Below, piece after piece: positions 8,009 through 18,431 of a stretch of DNA of 64,000 nucleotides (the stretch's first letter is position 1; each line of letters opens with the position of its first letter). The stretch comes from Sulfuricurvum sp. Its GTDB lineage: Bacteria > Campylobacterota > Campylobacteria > Campylobacterales > Sulfurimonadaceae. The notes below the pieces were generated by a model that was given only the letters and a program-made list of their open reading frames with translations, searched no databases and was not told the origin of the DNA. Where the stretch lies: NCBI GenBank assembly GCA_030696775.1, contig JAUYRN010000026.1, forward strand, positions 79,706-143,705, in the 5' to 3' direction. The translations under genes were made by a program, and so were the position numbers.

Positions 8009-9268
8009 TTAAGACAGCACAATTTTAAAGCAGTTCATCCCAGATTGATGGGTATAGTAGAAATTAAATCCATGCTTTTGGAGTATTGAGTGGGTGAGAT
8101 ACAGACCTAATCCCAATCCTGCTGAGGAACTCTCATATTCACGGTTGAACGGTTTGGAAAAATCACGTTTTTCTTCCGGAATCGGATTGCCGACATTACA
8201 TATTTCGATAGTGTGGCTTAAAATCATCAGTGTTGGTTTTGTTGTAGAATATTTCAGCGCATTATCGAGAAGATTTTTAAGTGCAATAGCAAAAAGTTCA
8301 AAATCTACTTTCACAATCAGCTGATATTCTTCCCCTTTAATCGTAAGGCTTTTTTTATCACAGAGGAGTATGTCGCAGGCATGATCGACCAAATCGACAA
8401 AACGGTACTCTTGAAAATTAAGCTGCCACTCATTACTGCTAAATCGCTCCATCTGTGTAAACTCATTTAAAAGATAATCCATGCGAGTAAAGATTTGCTT
8501 TAAGCGCTCTTGATCTACAGAGGCTTCCAAGCAATCGGTCGTGAGAGCACCTTTCATAATCGGTGTTTTAAGCTCATGTAAGATGTTACGCAGAAAGAGG
8601 GAACGTGCCTCACGCATTGACGCTATTTTTTCTAATGTATGGTTAAATTCCTGGGTAATTTGGGAAATTTCATCTTCACTTGTAATGGGGATATTTAAAG
8701 AAGTATCACCCTCTTTAAATGCAATAATGGCATTTTTAAGACGATGCAGCGGGAGAAGTTTAGCCAGTAAATAAGCATAAAAAAGTAATATTAACGTATC
8801 TACCCCTGCCAATACTATCCAAAACATTACCAATGAATGGGGCTGAATGTCTTCAAAAACCATGGAATGAAAATGATTCATCTCAGCTGGTGGCGGTGGT
8901 CTGAACTCAAATTTATTGAAAGGATGGGGAGGTGGTGGCGGTCGTAATTTTACAAAGAATGTATGACCGTTCATCTCTATCATTTTTCCAAACGGCAAAG
9001 TAATGATAGTAGAGCCTTGCGACAATAGTTTTTTACTTGAAAGTGTTGAGGGTTGAATCATTAATTGTGCTAATTCAGGAGATAAATCGCGCTGATTATG
9101 CTCAAAAAAGAATAAGCGATCGGCGAGGAGAAATCGACGTATTTGTTCTACCTCTTGCTGTTTAGAGAAGTGTTCATGCGCTATCCAAAAAAGTCCATTA
9201 ATAAGGATAAAAATTAGGATAAAAAATAGCGTGATAAGCCGAATGATGGAGTGTTTATTTGTTAACAA
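8009..9268 (-). CDS. Sensor histidine kinase with proline-rich periplasmic loop
   Basis: The 419-residue kinase has one N-terminal membrane helix (about 8-29), a periplasmic region with two polyproline blocks (RPPPPPHPF and RPPPPAEM around residues 108-130), a second helix near 145-168, a HAMP-like linker, and the phosphoacceptor motif FLRNILHELKTPIMKG around residue 235. An N-box (NLLDNALKYS) and G-box (GLGLGLYLTH) complete the ATPase domain. It resembles the ArsS-type kinases of Campylobacterota. It overlaps its response regulator gene by 14 bases. The stimulus is unknown; despite the family label nothing here shows arsenic sensing. Confidence 0.9.
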   Translation of the reverse strand: MLTNKHSIIRLITLFFILIFILINGLFWIAHEHFSKQQEVEQIRRFLLADRLFFFEHNQRDLSPELAQLMIQPSTLSSKKLLSQGSTIITLPFGKMIEMNGHTFFVKLRPPPPPHPFNKFEFRPPPPAEMNHFHSMVFEDIQPHSLVMFWIVLAGVDTLILLFYAYLLAKLLPLHRLKNAIIAFKEGDTSLNIPITSEDEISQITQEFNHTLEKIASMREARSLFLRNILHELKTPIMKGALTTDCLEASVDQERLKQIFTRMDYLLNEFTQMERFSSNEWQLNFQEYRFVDLVDHACDILLCDKKSLTIKGEEYQLIVKVDFELFAIALKNLLDNALKYSTTKPTLMILSHTIEICNVGNPIPEEKRDFSKPFNREYESSSAGLGLGLYLTHSILQKHGFNFYYTHQSGMNCFKIVLS

Positions 9269-9923
9269 ATTTGTATCCTACTCCTCGTACTGAGACAATA
9301 TAGCGGGGATTTTTAGTATCATCCCCGATTTTTTGGCGTATACGACCTATGATTACATCGATACTTTTGAGACTGCTTTCATACCGGATAGAGCCGATGT
9401 TAAGTAATAATTCTTCGCGTGAAATGACATAACGATCTTTTTTAATCATATAGGCAACAATATCGTATTCGGCTTGTGTGAGCCGAAGAAGTGAACTGTT
9501 TTTAGAAATTTCGTGTCTTTCTTCATCGATTTCAAACGGTGTAAGCTTCTTAGGCATGGTGGGATGAATACGGCGCATGATGGCATCAATTCGAAAAATC
9601 AATTCCTGCGGATCATACGGTTTTGGGAGATAATCATCCGCACCCCGCGAAAATCCCATCATTTTGTCTCGTATATCTGAACGTGCAGAGGAGATGATGA
9701 TAGGGATGTCACTTTCTTGACGAATAAGACGGCAAATCTCCATCCCATCCATCTGTGGCAATGAAAGGTCCAGTACCAGCAAATCAAAAGTATGTGCTTG
9801 AAAAAGGCTTAATCCTTCCAGCGGAGTCGAAGCAATCGTAACATTAATATCATCTTTGTGCAGACGCACTTTCAATAACTGTGCCAGCTCAATATCATCT
9901 TCAATCATTAAAACATTAATCAT
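9255..9923 (-). CDS. OmpR-family response regulator
   Basis: The 222-residue protein has a receiver domain with the acidic pair EDD near residues 8-10, phosphoacceptor Asp in LLVLDLSLPQMDG near residue 53, and the conserved lysine in LPKPYDP near 102. A winged-helix DNA-binding domain of the OmpR/PhoB type follows (about 125-220, ending VRGVGYKFVNK). It is the first gene of the pair and is followed by the overlapping kinase gene. Its targets cannot be read from the sequence, but the oppositely placed EF-hand gene upstream is a natural candidate. Confidence 0.92.
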   Translation of the reverse strand: MINVLMIEDDIELAQLLKVRLHKDDINVTIASTPLEGLSLFQAHTFDLLVLDLSLPQMDGMEICRLIRQESDIPIIISSARSDIRDKMMGFSRGADDYLPKPYDPQELIFRIDAIMRRIHPTMPKKLTPFEIDEERHEISKNSSLLRLTQAEYDIVAYMIKKDRYVISREELLLNIGSIRYESSLKSIDVIIGRIRQKIGDDTKNPRYIVSVRGVGYKFVNK

Positions 9924-9942
9924 AAATCGATTATATCGGGGA

Positions 9943-9980
9943 GAGAGTAAATAAAAAGTAACATACCCGTAAGGGCATGC
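9943..9980 (-). terminator. Probable terminator downstream of the EF-hand gene
   Basis: Read on the minus strand, a short G+C-rich hairpin (ATGCCC-ttac-GGGTAT) is followed by a T-rich run, directly after the EF-hand protein stop at 9985. The stem is short, so this is a moderate call. Confidence 0.45.
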
Positions 9981-9984
9981 CCGC

Positions 9985-10665
9985 TTAAGCGCTGATGCTT
10001 AAAAGAGAAGTAGAACTTGCTGTGGAGCTATTGTTCCCATAATAGGAGAGTATGTTTTTGAGCATAACGTCGCTGAACTTCTGAGAGGCATTTTCTGTTT
10101 TAGAGGTTGTGGATGCAGTAGAGGAATCAGTTGTTGATGCCGTATCATTGTTTTTATTGGACGAATCAGTTTTTGAATTTCCTAAAGCTGCCAACAATTC
10201 ATCGATACTGACTGTTCCGTCTTGATTGGTATCCATTGCATCAATAATATCACTGCTGCTTGAACTCTCAGACGTTGAGGATGAATCACTTGAAGAAGGG
10301 GGAGGCATTCCACCGGGAGGTGGTGGCATATCTCCTTTGCCCTCAGGCGGTTTCATATTTTTAAGAGATGCAACCAGTTCTTCGGTACTCATACTTCCGT
10401 TACTGTCGGTATCGAGAGTAGAAAAAATATCAGTTACATCAGTTGCAGACGAACTGTCCGTCGTGCTACTGCTTGAACTGGATGCGAGTGCTTGCGCCGC
10501 CGCACTAAATTCGGCTTTATCGATTGAACCGCTTTTATCCGTATCCAACGAACTCAGTAGTTCCTGAGCCATCTTTTCAAAATCGGGTTTTCCTTTTTGT
10601 GAAGCAGATGAGACGCCGGAGGAACTATTAGACGAATACGCACTGTAGTTAGAACTAACTGTCAT
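9985..10665 (-). CDS. EF-hand calcium-binding protein, Ser-rich
   Basis: The 226-residue protein has three canonical EF-hand loops: DTDKSGSIDKAEF (about residues 41-53), DTDSNGSMSTEEL (about 87-99) and DTNQDGTVSIDEL (about 143-155). They are joined by low-complexity Ser/Thr linkers and a proline-glycine patch (PPPPGGMPPPSSSD) near residues 115-128. No N-terminal signal peptide is evident, so secretion would need another route. It probably binds Ca2+. It lies upstream of a two-component system whose kinase also has a proline-rich extracytoplasmic loop, so a functional link is possible. Serine homopolymer codons suggest repeat-driven length variation. Confidence 0.8.
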   Translation of the reverse strand: MTVSSNYSAYSSNSSSGVSSASQKGKPDFEKMAQELLSSLDTDKSGSIDKAEFSAAAQALASSSSSSTTDSSSATDVTDIFSTLDTDSNGSMSTEELVASLKNMKPPEGKGDMPPPPGGMPPPSSSDSSSTSESSSSSDIIDAMDTNQDGTVSIDELLAALGNSKTDSSNKNNDTASTTDSSTASTTSKTENASQKFSDVMLKNILSYYGNNSSTASSTSLLSISA

Positions 10666-10752
10666 GGTAAACTCCTTATCAGGTGTAGCAAGAAAATTTC
10701 TTACTCAACTGCAAGCATAAAATAGATCGGGTAACTAATGGGTAACACTGTT

Positions 10753-11265
10753 TTATTTAATAATGTCAAACCCTTGAGGAATAACAGCCTTAAAGCGTGA
10801 TGCTTCAATAGGTTTATTGGTTGATGGGGTTAAAAATTTAATGATGACTTGATTTTCATAACCATCCGTATAGCTGATGGAAGAGAGCGTGTCATTGGAA
10901 AAATCGATAAAATAGGTTTGATTATTCACCGTCGCACTGTAGCGTGAGGCATCAATAGGTTTAGCTTTTTTAATGATTTCCAGAAAATCTATGTCGCCAT
11001 TGAGTGTTCGGACGGTAGCTTGCTCGATAGCAGGCTCTATGAGGGTAAGACGTGCTCCGTTTATATAAACACTTTTTTGAATCGGCTTTTGATACGTCCA
11101 TAAAGCGTTTTGAGGTTTAGATGCCCATAGTTCTCCGGTATAGACCAGCTTTTTTTTGTGCTCATCTATAATGGTTTGAGTAAAGGTGGAGTGAAATGAG
11201 CTAATATCTTTTGGAGCTGCCAAGAGAGAAAGAGCTGATAAAAGTGTGAAGATGAAAATGCGCAT
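10753..11265 (-). CDS. lolA: LolA-like outer-membrane lipoprotein carrier protein
   Basis: The 170-residue protein begins MRIFIFTLLSALSLLAAP, a signal peptide, then ISSFHSTFTQTIIDEHKKKLVYTGELWASKP, which matches the LolA family start (substrate-binding beta barrel, F-x-Q motif, then W/P segments NALWTYQKP). LolA carries lipoproteins from the LolCDE complex across the periplasm. The ATG at 11265 was chosen because AGGAAA precedes it and it places the signal peptide at the N-terminus. It lies 120 bases from the divergent secA gene, and a LolC-like permease is encoded right after secA. Confidence 0.8.
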   Translation of the reverse strand: MRIFIFTLLSALSLLAAPKDISSFHSTFTQTIIDEHKKKLVYTGELWASKPQNALWTYQKPIQKSVYINGARLTLIEPAIEQATVRTLNGDIDFLEIIKKAKPIDASRYSATVNNQTYFIDFSNDTLSSISYTDGYENQVIIKFLTPSTNKPIEASRFKAVIPQGFDIIK

Positions 11266-11385
11266 ATTTTTCCTTTTTTTTTGAGTGAGACATTGTATCC
11301 AATCGCCATTAACCAAAACAATAGTTTCTATATGATAAAATCGTCAACTTTTTAAATACAGTCCATACTATACAGAAGGCAATCA

Positions 11386-13953
11386 ATGCTCCAATCGTTC
11401 GTAGGAAAATTATTCGGAACTCAAAATGACCGTGAAATAAAAAAATACACCAAACGTGTTGAGCTGATAAATGCTCGCGAAGCGTATTTTACTGATATGA
11501 GTGATGAGGCTTTACAAGAAGCGTTTAATGAGCTCAAAGAATCCGTTCTCTCAGGTGATAAATCACTCAATGATGTTTTGGTAGATTCCTTCGCCATTAC
11601 ACGTGAGGCAAGCAAGCGCGTTCTTGGGATGCGTCATTTTGACGTTCAGCTTATCGGCGGGATGGTTTTGCACGAGGGTAGAATCGCGGAGATGAAAACA
11701 GGGGAGGGAAAAACTCTTGTAGCTACTCTCGCAGTTATCCTTAATGCAATGAGCAAACATGGTGTCCACGTTGTCACAGTCAATGATTATCTTGCGTCTC
11801 GAGACAGTTCAGAAATGGCTCCGCTTTATTCTTTTTTAGGGTATGAAACAGGCGTTATTTTAGAAGGTGATTATAATCCTGCTGCTAAACGTGTTCAGTA
11901 TGCTGCAGATATCACTTATGGTACGAACAATGAATTCGGATTTGATTATCTACGTGACAATATGACCTACACGAAAGAACATATGGTTCAGCGTGGGCAC
12001 TCATTTGTTATTGTCGATGAGGTGGATTCTATTCTTATTGATGAAGCACGTACTCCGCTTATCATCTCAGGACCCACGAATCGTACGCTTGAGAACTACA
12101 CTCGTGCAGATGCGGTGGCAAAAGCGTTAGTAAAAGATGAACATTTTACCGTTGATGAGAAAGATCGTCTTATTCTTATCACCGAAGAGGGGATTATCAA
12201 AGCTGAAGAGCTTTTCGCTGTTGGCAATATTTACAGTGTTGAAAATGCTTCACTTTCTCATCATCTCGATCAAGCGCTTAAAGCCAACTACATTTTTGAA
12301 GTGGATGTTGACTATGTTTTGCGTGATAATCAAGTAGTAATCGTTGATGAGTTTACTGGGCGTCTCTCTGAAGGACGACGTTATTCTGAAGGCTTACATC
12401 AAGCGCTAGAAGCCAAAGAAGGTGTGATTATCAAAGAAGAGACTCAAACTCTTGCCGACATTACCTTCCAAAACTATTTTAGAATGTATAAAAAAATCGC
12501 TGGGATGACAGGTACAGCACAAACAGAGGCGACCGAGTTTGCCCAAATATACAATCTGGATGTTGTTTCTATTCCTACGAATGTACCCGTTATTCGTCAA
12601 GATCTTAATGATTTGATTTATAAAACTGAAGCTGAAAAATTTGCCGCTGTTATTGCAAAAGTCAAAGAGTTAAGTGCAAAAGGACAACCTGTTCTGATTG
12701 GTACAGCTTCTATCGAAAAATCCGAAAAATTGCATCAGATTATTAAAGCAGAAAAAATTCCTCATACCGTTTTGAATGCAAAAAACCATACACAAGAATC
12801 TGAAATCATCAAGAGCGCCGGTGCGAAAGGTGCAGTGACAATTGCAACCAATATGGCGGGGCGTGGAGTTGATATTAAAGTAAGTGATGAGATCAAAGCG
12901 CTTGGCGGTTTATACATCATCGGAACTGAACGCCATGAAAATCGCCGTATCGACAATCAGCTTCGTGGACGTTCAGGTCGTCAAGGTGATCCTGGAATCA
13001 GTCAATTTTATTTGAGTTTGGATGACAGTCTTCTTCGTATTTTCGGTTCTGACAAGATCAAATCGATCATGGAGCGCTTAGGTGTTGAAGATGGCGAATA
13101 TATCGAATCGGCCATGGTCACACGTGCCGTTGAAAAAGCTCAGAAAAAAGTCGAAAACATGCATTTTGAAGGGCGAAAACACATTGTTGAATATGACGAT
13201 GTTGCCAATGAACAACGTAAAATCGTTTATAAATTTCGTGGTGAATTGCTTGACCCCGATTATGATATTTCAACTAAAGTCGACACTATTCGCGAAGAAT
13301 ACGTTGTACGTCTTTTAGCCGAATGTTCAATTTATGACGGTATGCAAGGCGATGAGATGGATTTAGATCATCTCAAAAAACGAATTTTAGAAGATGTAAA
13401 TATTGAAGTCGACTTTGATTTTATCAATGAGGTTACCTACTCGATTTTATTAAGCCGAGTTTCTGAACAGCTCAAAGAAAATTACGATGAAAAAATGTCT
13501 CAAATTGATCCTAAAACACGTTCGGCAATCGAGAAAGAGATTTATTTGAAAACACTTGATACTGCATGGCGTGAGCATTTATATCAAATGGACAGCATGA
13601 AAACCGGTATTCGACTTCGTGCCTACAATCAAAAAGATCCATTGGTTGAGTATAAAAAAGAGAGTTATAATCTCTTTACTGAGTTGGTCAGTGCGATTAA
13701 ATACGATACGATCAAAACTCTTCATGTGATTCGATTTAGAGTTGAAAATGCAGAAGAGGAAGCCGAAGCATTAGCTCACCAGATGGAGATTGAAAAGCGT
13801 CAAGAAGAGCTTCAAATGTCACTAATGGGTGCACCATCTGAGTTGGAAAATTCTAAAATTGCACGAAATGATGATTGTCCGTGCGGCAGTGGATTAAAAT
13901 ACAAAAACTGCTGTGGAAAATCAGGACCTAAAAAAGGGGTTTTTGCTTCTTGA
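11386..13953 (+). CDS. secA: Preprotein translocase ATPase SecA
   Basis: The 855-residue protein has all SecA hallmarks: Walker [15 protein letters not shown] near residue 105, [19 protein letters not shown] near 210, [10 protein letters not shown] and [10 protein letters not shown] in the second nucleotide-binding fold, and a C-terminal zinc-binding tail [14 protein letters not shown]. SecA drives protein export through SecYEG and interacts with SecB through the zinc tail. The start at 11386 has AGAAGG upstream. Its stop overlaps the TTG start of the next gene. Length is normal. Confidence 0.97.
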   Translation: MLQSFVGKLFGTQNDREIKKYTKRVELINAREAYFTDMSDEALQEAFNELKESVLSGDKSLNDVLVDSFAITREASKRVLGMRHFDVQLIGGMVLHEGRIAEMKTGEGKTLVATLAVILNAMSKHGVHVVTVNDYLASRDSSEMAPLYSFLGYETGVILEGDYNPAAKRVQYAADITYGTNNEFGFDYLRDNMTYTKEHMVQRGHSFVIVDEVDSILIDEARTPLIISGPTNRTLENYTRADAVAKALVKDEHFTVDEKDRLILITEEGIIKAEELFAVGNIYSVENASLSHHLDQALKANYIFEVDVDYVLRDNQVVIVDEFTGRLSEGRRYSEGLHQALEAKEGVIIKEETQTLADITFQNYFRMYKKIAGMTGTAQTEATEFAQIYNLDVVSIPTNVPVIRQDLNDLIYKTEAEKFAAVIAKVKELSAKGQPVLIGTASIEKSEKLHQIIKAEKIPHTVLNAKNHTQESEIIKSAGAKGAVTIATNMAGRGVDIKVSDEIKALGGLYIIGTERHENRRIDNQLRGRSGRQGDPGISQFYLSLDDSLLRIFGSDKIKSIMERLGVEDGEYIESAMVTRAVEKAQKKVENMHFEGRKHIVEYDDVANEQRKIVYKFRGELLDPDYDISTKVDTIREEYVVRLLAECSIYDGMQGDEMDLDHLKKRILEDVNIEVDFDFINEVTYSILLSRVSEQLKENYDEKMSQIDPKTRSAIEKEIYLKTLDTAWREHLYQMDSMKTGIRLRAYNQKDPLVEYKKESYNLFTELVSAIKYDTIKTLHVIRFRVENAEEEAEALAHQMEIEKRQEELQMSLMGAPSELENSKIARNDDCPCGSGLKYKNCCGKSGPKKGVFAS

Positions 13954-15146
13954 GTATCGTCAGCTATCTCGTCAAACGCTTCTTACGCTTTGATAAAGAG
14001 CAACCTTTTATCTTTCTCTCTGCTCTTTTAGCCTTTTCAGGTATTGCTCTTGGCGTCATGGTACTTATCATCGCCATGGCTCTTATGAACGGTTTTGATA
14101 ATGAGTTTAAGAAAAAACTCACCGTCATGAACTATCCTCTCACAATACAACCCAAATTTTTTGGTTCGGTTGATCAAACATTGTTGCTTCAATTAGAAAA
14201 AAAATTTCCTGAACTCTCTTTTAGTCCTTATTTAACTTCGTCTGTTTTGTGTCGTCATGATTCGATGCTAGAGGGTGGTTATCTCTTTGGGGTTGATTTT
14301 AAACGTGAATCGGCTGTAAATGATATCGTAGCACTTGGTTTAAAACAGCATGTCCCAACTGGATTCGAAGTGATGACAGGTAAAGGGCTTGTCGAAGAGT
14401 ATGCGATTAAAACAAATGACAGACTGACCTATATTTTCACGCAACTTGAGCCAGGTGGCATTGCAATGACCCCTAAAATGAAACGTTTTAAGGTAACCGC
14501 TACGTTTGATTCAGGTTTAAGTGCTTATGATAAAGGCTATTCCTATACTACCATTGCATCTATGCAAAAAATATTAGGAGTTCCTGAAGGACTTTATGAC
14601 GGAATACATGTCCATTCTTTTAACCCTGAAGCCGACATTGCGAGAGTTTCTGCTGCATTACCTGACTCTGTCTCCATTCGCGGATGGTGGGAAGATAACG
14701 GTAACTTTTTTGCTGCGCTAAAAATGGAAAAAATGTCACTTTTCATTGTTTTGATGCTCATAATACTTATAGCTGCAATCAACATTATCTCCTCGCTTCT
14801 AATGACCGTCATGAACCGTCGCAGTGAAATCGCTCTATTAATTTCACTTGGTGCATCCAAGCAAGAGGTCAAAAAAGTATTTTTGATTTTAGGAGTAGTA
14901 ATTGGTGCTTTGGGGATTATCACAGGTTCTATACTTGGATTTTTTGGTATATGGGTTTTAGGTACGTTTGATATTATTTCTTTGCCTGCAGATGTTTATC
15001 CTACCTCAACGCTTCCTCTTGATTTGACAGTAGGTGATTTTTTCTCTATTATAATCGGCGCATTTGTGATCGTTCTAGCCTCTGCCTGGTATCCTGCTAA
15101 AAAAGCCGCCGATGTGGATGTCTTGACAGTTTTACGAAACGAATAA
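13950..15146 (+). CDS. lolC: LolC/LolE-family lipoprotein-releasing ABC transporter permease
   Basis: The 398-residue permease has an N-terminal membrane helix (about 20-48), a large periplasmic domain, and three C-terminal helices beginning near residue 265, the FtsX/MacB/LolC topology. [20 protein letters not shown] is the cytoplasmic coupling motif typical of LolC/E. The start is TTG overlapping the secA stop, so translation is coupled. LolC/E with ATPase LolD extracts lipoproteins from the inner membrane and hands them to LolA, encoded upstream on the other strand. No LolD gene lies in the window, and only one permease is present, as in Campylobacterota. Confidence 0.88.
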   Translation: MSIVSYLVKRFLRFDKEQPFIFLSALLAFSGIALGVMVLIIAMALMNGFDNEFKKKLTVMNYPLTIQPKFFGSVDQTLLLQLEKKFPELSFSPYLTSSVLCRHDSMLEGGYLFGVDFKRESAVNDIVALGLKQHVPTGFEVMTGKGLVEEYAIKTNDRLTYIFTQLEPGGIAMTPKMKRFKVTATFDSGLSAYDKGYSYTTIASMQKILGVPEGLYDGIHVHSFNPEADIARVSAALPDSVSIRGWWEDNGNFFAALKMEKMSLFIVLMLIILIAAINIISSLLMTVMNRRSEIALLISLGASKQEVKKVFLILGVVIGALGIITGSILGFFGIWVLGTFDIISLPADVYPTSTLPLDLTVGDFFSIIIGAFVIVLASAWYPAKKAADVDVLTVLRNE

Positions 15147-15198
15147 GTTATTATTTTCTCCCGTATCCGAAAGATACAAGTAGCTTCAGGGGGTTGCA

Positions 15199-15244
15199 AG
15201 GGACGTATTTCCCTGCCACTAAAATGGACGAGTTCGTTTTAGTG
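15199..15244. terminator. Inverted repeat in convergent lolC / AsmA-like intergenic region
   Basis: CACTAAAA (15217-15224) and TTTTAGTG (15237-15244) form a perfect 8-bp repeat with a 12-base loop between two convergent genes; a shorter AGGGA/TCCCT pair lies just upstream. These could end transcription from both sides. Confidence 0.4.
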
Positions 15245-15263
15245 TGTAATATCAATACATAAA

Positions 15264-18200
15264 CTACTTTTTCTTCTCATCCGTCATCATCCATAAAAAC
15301 GGATAAGTAATCGTTCGTTTTAGGATATTAAACGGAGCAGTAACAATCTCTTTAGCAATGGCGGTTTCGACGATTGGATCACTGAGTTTTCCTTTTAGAT
15401 TGACGGTTGTGCTAATCGATCCATCATCTCCAAGTAAAATATATCCTACCATAGGAACTTTACCAAGGGCAGAGCCTAAATCACTTTTAAGCGTCAGTGT
15501 ACCTGCTATGCTGTCATTAACCATATTAACACTTGCAAATCCAGCAATTTTTAATTCAGGAGAATTGAGCGTGTAGCTATCCATGTCAAAGAGATGATTT
15601 TTATAAGTAAAATGACTGTATGTATCTTTTACAAAGAGTCCTTTTGTATTGTAATTAGGAAGAGAAAAAGTTGTTAGTGAAGGAATGGTATTGATAAAAG
15701 ATAATATATTGTTCAACACTATGTATTCTTTTAGTGTTGTGTTTTCTATACGCATAATTCCTTCAAATTGATCCAGCTTTCCTTCTATCGTGAAGGATAG
15801 GTTACCTCCATTAAAATCACTGAATGCAAAAAGATTTTCCATAAATCTATCACTAAAATGTATGCCTTGTAGATAAAAGATATCTTCTTTCATTGTCAAA
15901 TCTGCTGAACCGTCTCCATAAGTTAATCGTGCATCTAGTCCATCTATAGAAAGTCTTGCCGTAAGACTATCGGCTAATATTTTTCTATTTTGCATAAGAT
16001 ATAGATTAATATTCGTAGCATTAATATTTATGGTTTGAGTATCGGTTGAAGTAGATTGCTCATCGTTATTTTTCTGAAAAGAAGCCAACCATCGTAGTAA
16101 TTCAGGCGCATTAACGCCCATGTTGTTAGCACGTATAGTAATGGATTCGTTTTGCGTGATATTCAACCGATCATTTACCCGTATAAAAGTTTTTCCCTTG
16201 AAATGAGAACCATTAAAATGATACGTTGAGAGTGCTTTACCATTTACCATCATGAGGCGATAGGAGTAATCGATTAGTCCACTGAACGTTATATGCTCGT
16301 CTTCAGGAGAATAGAGTAGCGTTATGTTTCCATGATTAATCTTATAACGAGTGAGCAGAGGAGAGTTGTTACTAAGCAACGCAATGTCTTTAATCTCCAT
16401 TTTCCATCTTTGATCGATTGGGGTTAGAAGGATACCAAGGGATTGAGAATGAAATACTGGTTCACCATGAGAGGCATCAAGGGACAGTGTTTGATTTCGA
16501 TTCATATCAATATAGTTGGCAATTTTTGGGTTTATGGCACTTGTGTCTTTTAAAATTAGAGTACCTTGTCGGCTTTCCCATATAAATTTACCAGAAAGTG
16601 TTGTTTTTATTTGATCTTGAACTTCCATTTTAATATCATTAAATCCTAACGATGAGCTGGTATTTATAAGAGAAAAAGGTGAAAAGGTGATGGGCTGATT
16701 ACTTAATTTCCAATTGGATAGGGTATCGGAAGAGAAAATAATATTAGACTCTTTTGGAGATATATGCAGAAGAAAAGGGTTCTTCTGCAATTCAAGGCCA
16801 AGCATATTAAATTCATCTAATCGAAGGTCAAGTTTCCAATCTTTTGATGAAATATCCCCTGTAACGCTACCGTATACTTTTTTATCGATGCTAAATTTTA
16901 GTTTTGGAATATGAATCTGCTGTTCTTTAAAATTAAACGGAAGTGTAAAGCTCTCTAAATGAAGCGTTTCACCGTAAAAATTCCATGTTGTTGGGGTGAG
17001 GGAAATGCTGTCATGACGAGGATCGATATAATAAATAACGTGAGATGCTAAAGGTGACTGATTTATAAGTGATATATCCTTGGAATTACCTGTAGGAACA
17101 CAAACATAAGGGAAGATATGAACATCACCAACCTCTTTAGTCGCATCAAAATTTCCTTTTAATTTAGCTTTTGTATGTGTGTCATAGGTAACATCAAATC
17201 CATTAAATTCTACTTTTGAATTTATGAGAGATACCGTACCTCCTGATGTTTTAAAGACAAAATCTTCCAACTGAATTTCTGAGGGAGCAGGTGTGAATTT
17301 TCCATGTGCCGTAGTATTAAGAGTATGCAAATTAACGTCTAAATGAAGATCAACATTCGTATAACCACTATTTTGTCGTAGAGGTATGTTGATCTTATAA
17401 TATTTTAATAAGGAAAGAATATCGTCATTAAGCTGCCCATGTGAAGTTAGGATGTGTGCCTTGAGAATAGCATGAGGCGTTTTAAAATCAATAAACAAGC
17501 GGCTTTGTTCTGTCGGAAGCGTATAAAAAGTCCCTTCATGCGGAAGAATATGAAGTTTTCCTTTTTGAAAATAAATATCAACATTTTTTGCTTTGATTGG
17601 GGCAATATCTTTTGCAAATGTGTATTCACCCTCTACAGCTGTAGCGTGAATATTTAGACTGTTTAGAAGATCATCGGGATGGTCATAGAGAAAATTCCCC
17701 TCGCATAATTGAAGCGTTGCTGTTTTAAAAACGGCATACTCAACAATCCAAGGTCGAATAATGGAATCAACACCGATAAAATCAATCACATTATCAATAC
17801 GAGTAAAAGGTTCATCTGCAGTTACTTTCAGATAAAGCTTTTTTTGATCGCCCATCGCATATTCTCGGATAGTAGGAGTGTGCGGTATCTTTAGTTCAGA
17901 TGTAAGAATAAACTTTTGTTTTAGGATGTCTAGAGAAAGTTTTCCATTGATTTGAATAGTACTGTTAGTAGGTGTGACTAGATTTACGGTAAGTAATTTG
18001 GGAGTTAATGTAAATTTTCCATATAGATGAGTAGCGCCATTATGGACACTGATTTGACCTAGTGAATTTTTACGATAGGTCAATGAAAGAGATGTTTTTT
18101 TATAGAGTAAGTTTTTTATATCAATGGAACCAATCCATTGTTGTGCGTATTTTATGACTTGCGGGAAGTGTTGAAGAGGCTTAAGCGTAATGGGTTCATT

Positions 18201-18431
18201 GTCGCTTTTAAGTGCACTTAAATCAATTAAAGATGCTTGAATATGGAGTCTATTATCCCATTTTAGGTATACTTTCTCAAGTATAATATCCCCTAATTTG
18301 AGATGAGAAATGGTGAAACCTTCAATTAAGACAACAAAACCGAAAAAAGTAATTAAAAAAAGAAAACCGAAAAAAGTTAGTAGTTTTAAGTGGATTTTTT
18401 TAATTATTTTGATAATAATTTTATCGTTCAT
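15264..18431 (-). CDS. Large AsmA-like/YhdP-type membrane-anchored protein
   Basis: The 1055-residue protein has one N-terminal membrane helix (about residues 16-38) and a very long beta-rich periplasmic part. Its C-terminal region (ENTTLKEYIVLNNILSFINTIPSL, then LKSDLGSALGKVPMVGYILLG and LKGKLSDPIVETA) matches the AsmA-like C-terminal domain of DUF3971/YhdP proteins, thought to form hydrophobic grooves moving phospholipids between membranes. The start ATG at 18431 has AGG upstream. Its first 122 bases overlap, antiparallel, the start of mltG. The function is assigned at family level only. Confidence 0.8.
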   Translation of the reverse strand: MNDKIIIKIIKKIHLKLLTFFGFLFLITFFGFVVLIEGFTISHLKLGDIILEKVYLKWDNRLHIQASLIDLSALKSDNEPITLKPLQHFPQVIKYAQQWIGSIDIKNLLYKKTSLSLTYRKNSLGQISVHNGATHLYGKFTLTPKLLTVNLVTPTNSTIQINGKLSLDILKQKFILTSELKIPHTPTIREYAMGDQKKLYLKVTADEPFTRIDNVIDFIGVDSIIRPWIVEYAVFKTATLQLCEGNFLYDHPDDLLNSLNIHATAVEGEYTFAKDIAPIKAKNVDIYFQKGKLHILPHEGTFYTLPTEQSRLFIDFKTPHAILKAHILTSHGQLNDDILSLLKYYKINIPLRQNSGYTNVDLHLDVNLHTLNTTAHGKFTPAPSEIQLEDFVFKTSGGTVSLINSKVEFNGFDVTYDTHTKAKLKGNFDATKEVGDVHIFPYVCVPTGNSKDISLINQSPLASHVIYYIDPRHDSISLTPTTWNFYGETLHLESFTLPFNFKEQQIHIPKLKFSIDKKVYGSVTGDISSKDWKLDLRLDEFNMLGLELQKNPFLLHISPKESNIIFSSDTLSNWKLSNQPITFSPFSLINTSSSLGFNDIKMEVQDQIKTTLSGKFIWESRQGTLILKDTSAINPKIANYIDMNRNQTLSLDASHGEPVFHSQSLGILLTPIDQRWKMEIKDIALLSNNSPLLTRYKINHGNITLLYSPEDEHITFSGLIDYSYRLMMVNGKALSTYHFNGSHFKGKTFIRVNDRLNITQNESITIRANNMGVNAPELLRWLASFQKNNDEQSTSTDTQTININATNINLYLMQNRKILADSLTARLSIDGLDARLTYGDGSADLTMKEDIFYLQGIHFSDRFMENLFAFSDFNGGNLSFTIEGKLDQFEGIMRIENTTLKEYIVLNNILSFINTIPSLTTFSLPNYNTKGLFVKDTYSHFTYKNHLFDMDSYTLNSPELKIAGFASVNMVNDSIAGTLTLKSDLGSALGKVPMVGYILLGDDGSISTTVNLKGKLSDPIVETAIAKEIVTAPFNILKRTITYPFLWMMTDEKKK

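Noticed and set aside
10226..10567. Plus-strand open frame opposite the EF-hand gene
   Set aside because: It is the complement of Ser-rich codons, giving an artificial Leu/Ser/Val-rich peptide; the EF-hand loops on the other strand are real.
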